This document shows, piece by piece, positions 22,734 to 30,283 of a DNA stretch of 64,000 nt. This stretch comes from Streptomyces sp. JB150. Its GTDB lineage: Bacteria > Actinomycetota > Actinomycetes > Streptomycetales > Streptomycetaceae. The stretch is taken from assembly GCF_011193355.1 (NCBI RefSeq), contig NZ_CP049780.1:5786445-5850444 (forward strand), given 5' to 3'. The position numbers and the translations under genes are program-made. How positions within the stretch are numbered: position 1 is the first letter of the stretch; each line of letters begins with the position of its first letter. The notes under the pieces were generated by a model. It saw nothing but the letters and a program-made list of their open reading frames with translations, was not told the DNA's origin and ran no database searches.

Positions 22734-24215
22734 ATGTCTGCCGAAGCTCCCGCCCGGCCTGTCGGGTCCCCGCGACGGCCGGGGGTGAAGATGGCACTGC
22801 TGGCGTTCTGCATGCTCGTCTTCTCCGTCGACTACAACATCGTCTACGTGGCGCTGCCCGAGATCGGCCGAGAGGTCGGCTTCTCCGCGCAGTCCCTGCA
22901 GTGGGTCGTCAGCGCCTACTCCGTCGGTCTCGGCGGCGCCCTGCTGCTCGGCGGCCGCGCGGTCGACCGGCTGGGCGCCCGCCGGATGCTGGTCCTCGCC
23001 CTCGCGCTGTACGCGCTCGCCTCGACCGCCGGCGGTCTCGCCACCGAACCGGGCCTGCTCGTCGCCGCGCGCGTCGTGCAGGGCCTCGGTGGCGCGCTGC
23101 TCTTCCCGGCCACCCTCTCGCTGATCAACACCGGCTTCGAGGAGGGCCCGGTCCGCAACCGGGCGTACGCGGTCTGGGGAACGGCCGGCGCGTCCGGCGC
23201 CATCATCGGCTCCCTGGTCGGCGGTCTGCTCACCGACTACCTGGGCTGGGCCTGGGTGTTCTTCGTCAATGTGCCGCTGTGCGTGCTCGCCGTGGCCGGC
23301 TGCTACGCCTGGCTGGCACCCGACGCCCGCAGCGGTGACTCCCGCGCGTTCGACGTCCACGGCGCGCTGCTCGCCACCGCCGCGTCCACCCTGCTGGTCT
23401 ACGGCCTGATCAACGGCCCCGAGGCGGGCTGGAGTTCCGCCCGGACGCTGACCACCATCGCGGTCGGACTGGTCCTCGGTGTCGCGTTCTTCGCCGTGGA
23501 GGCCAAGGCCGCGGACCCGCTGGCCCCGCCGCGGCTGTTCGGCTACCGCGGCCTGCTGACCGCGATGCTGATCATCTTCGTCTTCCAGGGCGCCATCAAC
23601 ACCCTGCACTACCTGTTCTTCATCCAGCTCCAGGACGTCCTCGGCTACAGCCCGCTGGAGGCCGGTCTCGCGTTCCTGCCGATGAGCGCGGTCGCCATGC
23701 TCGGCTCCGGCAAGCTGCTGCCGGCCGTCGTCAAGCGCTGGGGCGTCCGCGGGGCGCTGTTCTCCGGCCTGACCGGGGTCGGCGCCTCGATGATCGTCCT
23801 GTCGCTGACCATGTCCACCGACACCGGCTTCCTGCCGCTGCTCCCCGCCGTCCTGCTGTGGGGCCTGTTCGCCGGCATGATCTACCCGGCGATGTTCATG
23901 GCCGCGGGCTCGGACGCCGCCCCCGACGAGCAGGGTGTCGCTTCCGGCCTCACGCAGACGTCGGCCCAGATCGGCGGCGCGGTCGGCATGGCCCTGCTCA
24001 TCGCCGTCGCCAACGCCGGCCTGGACCTGAACGAGGGCGCCGCCAACTCGGTCGGCGACGTGGTCGACGGCCTGCGGCTGTCCGCGCTGACCGGCGGCAT
24101 CGCCGCCGTCGCCGGTGCCTTCCTCGCCTTCCGCATCAAGCCCCCACGGGCCGCACGGCAGGACGGGTCCGCCACCGAGGCACCCCCGGAACCCGAGACC
24201 GTCCACTCCGCGTGA
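22734..24215 (+). CDS. MFS exporter, DHA2 family (14 TM)
   Basis: 493 residues with about 14 membrane segments. Hallmarks are D-Y-N-I-V-Y-V-A-L-P-E-I-G in TM1, Q-W-V-V-S-A-Y-S-V, motif A-like G-G-R-A-V-D-R-L-G-A-R-R-M, and motif C-like G-A-I-I-G-S-L-V-G-G in TM5. This is the drug/proton antiporter group that exports antibiotics and dyes. GGAAGG lies before the ATG. It is controlled, by inference, by the upstream butyrolactone-type TetR, an arrangement seen for antibiotic efflux genes such as those repressed by TetR pseudo-receptors. Substrate unknown. Confidence 0.92.
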   Translation: MSAEAPARPVGSPRRPGVKMALLAFCMLVFSVDYNIVYVALPEIGREVGFSAQSLQWVVSAYSVGLGGALLLGGRAVDRLGARRMLVLALALYALASTAGGLATEPGLLVAARVVQGLGGALLFPATLSLINTGFEEGPVRNRAYAVWGTAGASGAIIGSLVGGLLTDYLGWAWVFFVNVPLCVLAVAGCYAWLAPDARSGDSRAFDVHGALLATAASTLLVYGLINGPEAGWSSARTLTTIAVGLVLGVAFFAVEAKAADPLAPPRLFGYRGLLTAMLIIFVFQGAINTLHYLFFIQLQDVLGYSPLEAGLAFLPMSAVAMLGSGKLLPAVVKRWGVRGALFSGLTGVGASMIVLSLTMSTDTGFLPLLPAVLLWGLFAGMIYPAMFMAAGSDAAPDEQGVASGLTQTSAQIGGAVGMALLIAVANAGLDLNEGAANSVGDVVDGLRLSALTGGIAAVAGAFLAFRIKPPRAARQDGSATEAPPEPETVHSA

Positions 24216-24327
24216 AGGGGTGGGGCCGGGCAGGTCATCCGTCTGCTGGTCGGGTCAGGGTGTGATCGGGGATCACTCCGGGGCGGACCCTGATGTACGG
24301 GCGCGCGCCCGCTGACAGGGTGAGGAC

Positions 24328-25545
24328 ATGACCTCAACGCGTATGTCCCGAAGGGCCTTCGCGGGCGTCGCCCTGTGGGGGACGGCCGCGCTGGCCACCA
24401 CCGCGATGCTGCCCGCACGCCGCGCCCACGCCTCGCCCGCACAGCACCCGCCGCTCCCGCCGCTCCCGCCACTGGATCCGATCGCCCTGCGGGCCGCGAT
24501 CGACGATCTGGAGCATCCGCCGTCCACCGCCGCCCAGTTACGCGTGGGCGGCCCGGCCGGCCACTGGTACGGCACCTCGGGCGTGGCCGACATCCACACG
24601 CCACGGCCGGTGACGGCCCGCCACAAGGTCCGCATCGGCAGCATCACCAAGGTCTTCGTCGCCACGGTGATGCTGCAGCTGGCAGCGGAGGGCCGCGTCG
24701 ACCTGGACGCGTCGGTGCGGCGCCTCCTGCCGGGACTGCTGCCGCGCCGCTTCGCGGCTGTCACCGTGGCCCACCTGCTGAACCACACCAGCGGACTGCC
24801 CGACCACGTCGGCATACCGGAGCCGAAGACCCCGGAGGAGGTGCTGCGCCACCGCTTAGATCACTGGACGCCGCGGGAGTGGGTGGCGACGGCGACCCAC
24901 GGTCCGCTGAAGTTCGCCCCGGGCACCCGGCAGGAATACCGCGGCATCAACTACGTACTGGCCGCACTGATCATCGACCAGGTGACCGGCCGCCCGTACG
25001 GGGAAGCCGTCAGAGACCGCATCACGCGTCCGCTGGACCTGGCGCACACCGTCGTGCCCGGCGACGACCCGTACATCCACGGCCGGCACGTGCACGGCTA
25101 TCTGCGCATGACCGACGGCAGCCTGCGGGACATCACCGCCTACGATCCGTCGTCCGTGCGCGGTGAGGGCGACATGATCTCCACCACGACCGACGTCGAC
25201 CGGATGCTCGCCGCCCTGTTCTCCGGCGAACTGCTCCCGCCCGAACTGCTTCGGCTGATGTTCACGCTGCCGCCGAAGGACGTGCGCATGCTGGACGGCT
25301 CCCCGGCCCGCTACAGCACCGGCCTGCAACAGGCCACGGTCAACGGCGTCACGCTCTGGGGCAAGACCGGCGAGACGTACGGCTACAAGAACGCCGCGTT
25401 CTCCACCCTGGACCAGCGGCGCCGCTTCGTGCTCGCCTACCATCCGACGACCGCCCGCGACGGCCAGGAGAGCCAGCTGATCGCTCGCGTCGCCGACCTG
25501 CTCACCCGTAGCACCAGCACCGAAGGCACGGCACTCGGCCTCTGA
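24328..25545 (+). CDS. Secreted serine hydrolase, beta-lactamase/D-alanyl-D-alanine carboxypeptidase family
   Basis: 405 residues. A Tat-type signal peptide ([13 protein letters not shown]...A-R-R-A-H-A) covers residues 1-35. The catalytic S-x-x-K is in I-G-S-I-T-K-V-F (about 105-112) and a K-T-G is in W-G-K-T-G-E-T (about 348). The second motif, normally Y-S-N, reads Y-R-G in E-Y-R-G-I-N-Y-V-L, so the usual asparagine is absent; the protein may be an esterase or a weak carboxypeptidase rather than a beta-lactamase. ATG has GGTGAGGAC upstream. It stands alone between the exporter and sepF. Confidence 0.85.
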   Translation: MTSTRMSRRAFAGVALWGTAALATTAMLPARRAHASPAQHPPLPPLPPLDPIALRAAIDDLEHPPSTAAQLRVGGPAGHWYGTSGVADIHTPRPVTARHKVRIGSITKVFVATVMLQLAAEGRVDLDASVRRLLPGLLPRRFAAVTVAHLLNHTSGLPDHVGIPEPKTPEEVLRHRLDHWTPREWVATATHGPLKFAPGTRQEYRGINYVLAALIIDQVTGRPYGEAVRDRITRPLDLAHTVVPGDDPYIHGRHVHGYLRMTDGSLRDITAYDPSSVRGEGDMISTTTDVDRMLAALFSGELLPPELLRLMFTLPPKDVRMLDGSPARYSTGLQQATVNGVTLWGKTGETYGYKNAAFSTLDQRRRFVLAYHPTTARDGQESQLIARVADLLTRSTSTEGTALGL

Positions 25546-25598
25546 AGCACTGAGGAAGCACCGAGGAAGCACCGAGGAAGAACCGGGGAGGTACCGGG
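25544..25598 (+). repeat. 11-bp tandem repeat, five copies (GAAGCACCGAG)
   Basis: Five head-to-tail 11-bp units: GAAGCACTGAG, two GAAGCACCGAG, GAAGAACCGGG and GAGGTACCGGG, decaying towards the right. The first copy includes the stop codon of the serine hydrolase gene (TGA at 25543-25545). Confidence 0.8.
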
Positions 25599-25722
25599 AG
25601 GACAGCGGCGAAAGACGCATCACTCTCTGTCGCGCACCGTGTCGCTGTTGGGCCGAACGGGTGACTTGGCGTAAGAATTGGCTGGTGCAGGCGATGAGTG
25701 CGAGTCAGATCGGGGGGAGCCG

Positions 25723-26118
25723 GTGAACCGTCACGGTCACGACGTCACCGATGAACAGTGGGAGGGGCTCGCCCAGGTCGTGCCGCTGAGAGGCCGCGAC
25801 GCGTGGCCGTCCGCGGTGAACCACCGCACGCTGCCCGACGCCGAGACGGAGACGCGCCGCCGGTTCGTGGTGCTGCGGGTGAACGTCTTCGCGGACGCCC
25901 GCGAGGTCGCCGAGACCCTCATGTCCGGCATCCCGGTCCTCCTCGACCTCACCGGCGCGGAGACCGAGGTCGCCAAGCGCGTCCTCGACTTCAGCACCGG
26001 TGTCGTCTTCGGCCTGGCCAGCGGAATGCACCGCGTCGACCGCAACGTCTTCCTCCTCACCCCACCCGGCACCGAGGTCCAGGGCCTGATGGAGGGCGCA
26101 AGCCTGCCCGGCGTCTGA
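25723..26118 (+). CDS. SepF family cell division protein
   Basis: 131 residues. The core matches SepF: F-V-V-L-R-V-N-V-F-A-D-A-R-E-V-A-E-T-L, P-V-L-L-D-L-T-G-A-E-T-E-V-A-K-R-V-L-D-F, and G-V-V-F-G-L-A-S-G-M-H-R-V-D-R-N-V-F-L-L-T-P. The glycine of the G-M-H/R-V loop is where SepF dimers stack. It lacks the N-terminal membrane-binding amphipathic helix of canonical SepF, so it is one of the shorter paralogues that streptomycetes carry outside the dcw cluster. GTG at 25723 was chosen for its GGGGGAG site. Role at the septum unproven. Confidence 0.85.
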   Translation: MNRHGHDVTDEQWEGLAQVVPLRGRDAWPSAVNHRTLPDAETETRRRFVVLRVNVFADAREVAETLMSGIPVLLDLTGAETEVAKRVLDFSTGVVFGLASGMHRVDRNVFLLTPPGTEVQGLMEGASLPGV

Positions 26119-26200
26119 GCCGGCCCACCGGGTCGCCCGATCGTAGGAAGCCCCCCGAGCGGAACGGTTCACCCGCCGACGGGGGGCCTACGGTCCGGAC

Positions 26201-27397
26201 ATGGCTGTTTCCTCCGGTGCGTCCACGCCCGGCACCCGCAATCCGTCCCCGTGGGAATCCGGGGCACCGGATCGCCCGCCCCGTCCGCTGCGGCCCCATC
26301 TCAGTGAGTTGCGGCTGTCCGCGTTCGCCGGGCATCGGGGGGTCGGGCTGCCGTTGGGGGCGGTGACCTTGCTGGCCGGGCCGAGCGGGGCGGGCAAGAG
26401 CAGTGCGTTGCGGGCGTACGAGGCGCTGGCTCGGCTCGCGGGGGGCGCGCCGGTGGGCGAGGTGTTCCGGGAGCCGGTGGCGTGCGTGCCCGAGCGGGTG
26501 GCGCCGGACGCGCAGGGCAGGCGCGGGTTCCGGATCGGCTGTACCGCCGACGGGCCCGAGGGGCCGGTCCGGCTCGACCTCGCGGTCCAGGCCGAGCCGG
26601 AGCTGCGGATCGTGGGGGAGCGGCTGACCGCGCGCGGGGTGGTGCTGCTGGAGACCGCGCTGCGCGACCCGGCCCGGCGCGTGGTCCAGGCCGCCTGGCA
26701 CACGGGCGGTCAGGCCCCGGTCGTCCGTGCCCCGCTGTCCGACGACCGGCTCGGGACCGCGCTGCTGCCGCTGCGCGTCGCGGGCACGACCGACGGAGAG
26801 CGCCAGGTGCTGGCCGCCGCCGAGCAGATGGTGGTCGCCCTGCGGTCCGTCTTCGCCTGCGATCCGCTGCCCGACCGGATGCGGGCGCCCGTGCCGGCCG
26901 GTTCCGGACGGCTGTTCGGCGGCTGTGACAACCTCGCCGACGTACTGTGGCGCACCCGCGCCGAGTGCGCGCGGCGGCACGACCGGTTCGTGCAGGAGGT
27001 GGCCGCCGGCTGCGCCGGACCCGTCGTGGACGTGTTCGCCGAACCGGCCGGCCACGGCACCGTGCGCGCCGTGCTCGACCGGGGGGACGGCCTGCGCACC
27101 GACTTCGCGCGGCTCGGCGACGGCGAATTGCGCTATCTGGCTCTGGCGTTGGTGCTGCTCACCGGACCCGGTGTCCTGGAGGTCGACCCGCCCGGCGAGG
27201 TGCCCGCCGCGCTCCGGGCGCTGACCGTGCTCGCCGACGGACTCGACCGGCAGGTGGACGCGGCGCAGCGGCGCGCGCTGCTGCGGCTCGCGACGAAGTC
27301 CGCGCGGGACGGGCACATCCGCCTGCTCGGCGCGGTGAGCGACGCGTCCTGGGCGGCCGGGCAGAGCGGGGTGACGGTGGTACATCTGAGGGCGTGA
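26201..27397 (+). CDS. AAA ATP-binding protein (RecF/OLD-like P-loop)
   Basis: 398 residues. A single Walker A, L-L-A-G-P-S-G-A-G-K-S-S, follows the first beta strands at about residue 62, in the layout of RecF/SMC-like ATPases (AAA_15/AAA_21 type). A signature-like stretch R-L-G-D-G-E-L-R-Y-L-A-L-A-L-V-L-L precedes a short Walker B-like segment V-L-E-V-D-P-P and a histidine-switch-type region near the end. The Pro/Arg-rich first 30 residues look disordered. It is translationally coupled (GTGA) or close to the MazG-like gene downstream. In streptomycetes this pair is conserved; the ATPase role is unknown and may be in DNA or nucleotide surveillance. Confidence 0.78.
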   Translation: MAVSSGASTPGTRNPSPWESGAPDRPPRPLRPHLSELRLSAFAGHRGVGLPLGAVTLLAGPSGAGKSSALRAYEALARLAGGAPVGEVFREPVACVPERVAPDAQGRRGFRIGCTADGPEGPVRLDLAVQAEPELRIVGERLTARGVVLLETALRDPARRVVQAAWHTGGQAPVVRAPLSDDRLGTALLPLRVAGTTDGERQVLAAAEQMVVALRSVFACDPLPDRMRAPVPAGSGRLFGGCDNLADVLWRTRAECARRHDRFVQEVAAGCAGPVVDVFAEPAGHGTVRAVLDRGDGLRTDFARLGDGELRYLALALVLLTGPGVLEVDPPGEVPAALRALTVLADGLDRQVDAAQRRALLRLATKSARDGHIRLLGAVSDASWAAGQSGVTVVHLRA

Positions 27398-27492
27398 TCT
27401 CCCGAGAACCGCACGAGCAATCCCAGGCACCGAAGACACCCGCGGCAGCCCATAGACCCCAGGCACCTCAGCACCCGCCGCGCGAGGGGCAG

Positions 27493-27828
27493 ATGCCTCC
27501 GCGTGAACCGCTCGACGTCCGCCGGCTGCAACGCCGGCTCGCCGAGTTCGCCGCGGCCCGCGACTGGCAGCCGTACCACACGCCCAAGAACCTGGTGGCC
27601 GCGCTCAGCGTGGAGGCCTCCGAACTGGTCGAGATCTTCCAGTGGCTGTCCCCGGAGGAGTCGACGCGTGTGATGTCCGACCCGGACACCGCGCACCGCG
27701 TCAGGGACGAGGTCGCGGACGTACTCGCCTATCTGCTCCGGCTCTGCGACGTGCTCGGCGTCGACCCGCTGGCCGCTCTCGACGCGAAGATCGACCGCAA
27801 CGAGCAGCGGTTCCCCGCCCCGGAATGA
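27493..27828 (+). CDS. MazG-like nucleotide pyrophosphohydrolase
   Basis: 111 residues from ATG 27493 (GAGGGG just upstream); an alternative GTG at 27394 overlaps the ATPase stop (GTGA) and would add 33 Pro/Gln-rich residues. The all-alpha NTP-PPase motifs are clear: E-A-S-E-L-V-E-I-F-Q-W (first E-x-x-E) and D-E-V-A-D-V-L-A-Y-L-L (second E-x-x-D), with K-I-D-R-N-E-Q-R-F-P near the end. This is the MazG-like group that hydrolyses (d)NTPs or modified nucleotides to monophosphates. Function with the upstream ATPase suggests nucleotide pool control; that is inference. Confidence 0.88.
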   Translation: MPPREPLDVRRLQRRLAEFAAARDWQPYHTPKNLVAALSVEASELVEIFQWLSPEESTRVMSDPDTAHRVRDEVADVLAYLLRLCDVLGVDPLAALDAKIDRNEQRFPAPE

Positions 27829-27997
27829 TCTGATCCGGTATTACTCTCCGCAGTCAATATCTGAGGCGAATCCGAATTGTTGTCCACAATTTCCGTCTTC
27901 CTCTGGCCTTTTGCCTCGCTGACCCTCACTCTGGGTAGTGAACCAGTGGAGTCGGGTGGACGCGCCGAAAGCGCGTCGGGACAGACGGGGACAGCGC

Positions 27998-28468
27998 ATG
28001 GAGGCGGTGCGGCTCATCCTGACGAGCAGGCGTGCCCTGGCGGCGAGCGGCGAGGTGCCGCAGATCATGACGGAGGTGTGGCAGGCCCAGGCGCTGGCGC
28101 AGGCGATCGGCAGCCGCCTCGCCGTCTTCGGCCCGCCCGAACTACGCGGCGAGGCGATCGGGTTGACGGAACTGGCGGGCCGGGGCTGCGGGGTGCTGGA
28201 GACCCCGGACCTCGCCCCGGGCGAACTGCGCGCGGCCCAGTTGACCGAACTGGGCGACGCCCGGCGGGCGCTGACCCACCTCGGCGGACTGCTCGGCGAG
28301 GTCGGCATCGCTCTCGTCGGCATCGCCTGCTCCGCGCCCGACGAGGCGACGTACTGGCAGTGCATGGAGGCCATCGACGCGGCGGACGAGTCCCGCGACC
28401 GGGTCCGCGAGCTGCTGCGCAGACTGGCGGACCGAGAACAGGCGATACCCCAGCGGGAGGCGGGCTGA
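27998..28468 (+). CDS. DUF6099 family protein
   Basis: 156 residues. M-E-A-V-R-L-I-L-T-S-R-R-A-L-A at the start and E-V-W-Q-A-Q-A-L-A-Q-A-I-G-S are the family hallmarks; the rest is alpha-helical with a long, charged C-terminal helix (D-E-S-R-D-R-V-R-E-L-L-R-R-L). Streptomycete-specific, no known function, no membrane helix or catalytic motif. ATG 27998 was chosen because the conserved part starts there; the in-frame ATG at 27938 lacks support. Confidence 0.75.
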   Translation: MEAVRLILTSRRALAASGEVPQIMTEVWQAQALAQAIGSRLAVFGPPELRGEAIGLTELAGRGCGVLETPDLAPGELRAAQLTELGDARRALTHLGGLLGEVGIALVGIACSAPDEATYWQCMEAIDAADESRDRVRELLRRLADREQAIPQREAG

Positions 28469-28513
28469 GTCCCGCGCTCCCGCGCACCGGCTCCCGCCGG
28501 GTGCGGACAGCTG

Positions 28514-28613
28514 CCCGCCGTGGTGCTCTGCCCGCCGTGGTGCGCTGTCCGCCGTGGTGCTCTGCTCGCCATGGTGCCCGGCCGGCCATGGTGCACCGCC
28601 CGCCGATGTGCTC
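28514..28613. repeat. 17-bp tandem repeat, about six diverged copies (CCGCCGTGGTGCTCTGC)
   Basis: CCGCCGTGGTG recurs at 28515, 28532 and 28549, followed by TCGCCATGGTG, GGCCATGGTG and CGCCGATGTG at the same 17-bp step. The array is non-coding on both strands, just after the DUF6099 gene. Confidence 0.75.
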
Positions 28614-28624
28614 CACGCCGTCTC

Positions 28625-28674
28625 GCGGCGCATGCGGGCCGTGCGGGGCTGGTCGCGCAGTTCCCCGCGCCCCT
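28625..28674 (-). repeat. Dispersed intergenic repeat, copy 1 (GGGGCGCGGGGAACTGCGCG type)
   Basis: On the minus strand this reads AGGGGCGCGGGGAACTGCGC then GACC, a short element scattered through many Streptomyces genomes. A second copy with 24 identical bases, and similarity over about 48, is at 54365-54412. Here it is intergenic. Confidence 0.7.
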
Positions 28675-28740
28675 GAGGGAGTTCCCGCACCGGAGTGAGA
28701 CGGGACCCCCGAGTGAGAGCGGATCCCCCTCCACCTCGCC

Positions 28741-28935
28741 TCACGCCACGGGAGGCTCCGCCCCCTGGCGGCTCCCTTCCTCGGCGGCCCCCGCGGGCTC
28801 GCGGCCCGCCGCCTGGAGGTCCGCGTTCAGCGCGGACAGGTTCGCGTTCAGCGCCGCCATCACCTCCTCCATCTGCTGCAGCAGCCCCTTCGGCTGGGCG
28901 GACCCGCCCTGCTGCGGCTCGGCTTCCTCGGACAT
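28741..28935 (-). CDS. Small acidic hypothetical protein (64 aa)
   Basis: A short protein with charged, disordered ends (M-S-E-E-A-E-P-Q-Q-G-G and G-A-A-E-E-G-S-R-Q-G-A-E-P-P) and a central helix Q-Q-M-E-E-V-M-A-A-L-N-A-N-L-S-A-L-N with heptad-like spacing that could form a coiled coil. Strong ribosome site GAGGAGG six nt before the ATG. It diverges from the F420-type oxidoreductase gene. No family recognised. Confidence 0.6.
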   Translation of the reverse strand: MSEEAEPQQGGSAQPKGLLQQMEEVMAALNANLSALNADLQAAGREPAGAAEEGSRQGAEPPVA

Positions 28936-29194
28936 GACGGCCTCCTCGGCCCGCGGCCCTCAAGGGGCCGGTACGGGGGCGCCCCGGCGACGACACGCCG
29001 GTGCGGGACCCGGGCGGTCCGGCTCCGCCCGAGCCAACGATCACCACCAGACCGGGTCACTGGCCCGGGCGCGTCCCCGCGCCGCGGTTGACGTTATTCA
29101 CCCGCCCGGGGACGACGGGGGCACGGCGCGGCGCGGGGGCGCCCACCGGACCCCGCACCACCCCGCCCGCACCCCGGCGAGGCAGGATGGACCC

Positions 29195-30118
29195 ATGGAT
29201 CTTCGAATCTTCACCGAACCCCAGCAGGGCGCCAGCTACGACACCCTGCTCACCGTGGCGAAGGCCACCGAGGATCTCGGGTTCGACGCGTTCTTCCGTT
29301 CCGACCACTATCTGAAGATGGGCTCCGTCGACGGCCTGCCCGGCCCCACGGACGCCTGGATCACCCTCGCCGGACTCGCCCGCGAGACCAAGCGCATCCG
29401 TCTCGGCACGCTGATGACCGCCGCCACCTTCCGGCTGCCCGGTGTCCTCGCCATCCAGGTCGCCCAGGTCGACCAGATGTCCGGCGGCCGGGTCGAGCTC
29501 GGACTGGGCGCGGGCTGGTTCGAGGAGGAGCACACCGCGTACGGCATCCCCTTCCCGAAGGAGAAGTTCGGGCGCCTGGAGGAGCAGCTGGCGATCGTCA
29601 CCGGCCTGTGGGCCACCGAGCCGGGCAAGACCTTCGACTTCCAGGGCACGTACTACGACCTCAAGAACTCGCCCGCCCTCCCCAAGCCCGCCCAGCGCAA
29701 GCTGCCCGTCCTCATCGGCGGCCACGGCGCCACCCGCACCCCCCGCCTCGCCGCGCGGTACGCCGACGAGTTCAACATCCCCTTCGCCTCCCTCGAGGAC
29801 ACCGCCCGCCAGTTCGGGCGGGTGCGGGCCGCCGCCGAGGAGATCGGCCGCAAGGCCGACGACCTGATCTACTCCAACGCCCTCGTCGCCTGCGTCGGCA
29901 AGGACGACGCCGAGGTCGCCCGCCGCGCCGCCGCCATCGGCCGCGAGGTCGACGAGCTGAAGCTCAACGGACTGGCCGGTTCCCCGGCCGAGGTAGTCGA
30001 CAAGATCGGCCGGTACGCCGAGACCGGATCGAGCCGGATCTACCTCCAGATCCTCGACCTCGACGACCTCGACCACCTGGAGCTGATCGCCTCGCAGGTC
30101 CAGTCGCAGCTGTCGTGA
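29195..30118 (+). CDS. LLM class F420-dependent oxidoreductase
   Basis: 307 residues of the luciferase-like monooxygenase fold. Starts M-D-L-R-I-F-T-E-P-Q-Q-G-A; further markers are F-R-S-D-H-Y-L, R-L-G-T-L-M-T, G-R-V-E-L-G-L-G-A-G-W-F-E-E-E-H and L-I-G-G-H-G-A-T-R-T. The family's non-prolyl cis peptide region and the G-A-G-W loop fit F420 rather than FMN users. ATG 29195 chosen from the conserved start; the ribosome site (GGCAGGA) is modest. Substrate unknown. A good rho-independent-like hairpin follows at 30196. Confidence 0.88.
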   Translation: MDLRIFTEPQQGASYDTLLTVAKATEDLGFDAFFRSDHYLKMGSVDGLPGPTDAWITLAGLARETKRIRLGTLMTAATFRLPGVLAIQVAQVDQMSGGRVELGLGAGWFEEEHTAYGIPFPKEKFGRLEEQLAIVTGLWATEPGKTFDFQGTYYDLKNSPALPKPAQRKLPVLIGGHGATRTPRLAARYADEFNIPFASLEDTARQFGRVRAAAEEIGRKADDLIYSNALVACVGKDDAEVARRAAAIGREVDELKLNGLAGSPAEVVDKIGRYAETGSSRIYLQILDLDDLDHLELIASQVQSQLS

Positions 30119-30195
30119 CGGTGCGTCGGCTATAGCCGGATAACCGAAGGCGCAGGTCCGGTCGGGTGTGCGATCGTATGACGGTCGTCCTGCCC

Positions 30196-30225
30196 AAGCC
30201 CCCAGGATCACCACCCTGGGGGCTT
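30196..30225 (+). terminator. Hairpin terminator after LLM oxidoreductase gene
   Basis: AAGCCCCCAGG (30196-30206) pairs perfectly with CCTGGGGGCTT (30215-30225), loop 8 nt, followed by T and then TCGCG. It lies 78 nt after the oxidoreductase stop and just before the Hen1 gene. Confidence 0.8.
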
Positions 30226-30283
30226 TCGCGTACGGCACACGGTCCGACACCGACACCATCCGCCAGCCGGAGAGGCCCTCCGC

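Noticed and set aside
28520..29194. Upstream extension of the LLM oxidoreductase frame by 225 codons
   Set aside because: The extension runs through repeats and the opposite-strand small gene; the conserved protein starts at 29195.
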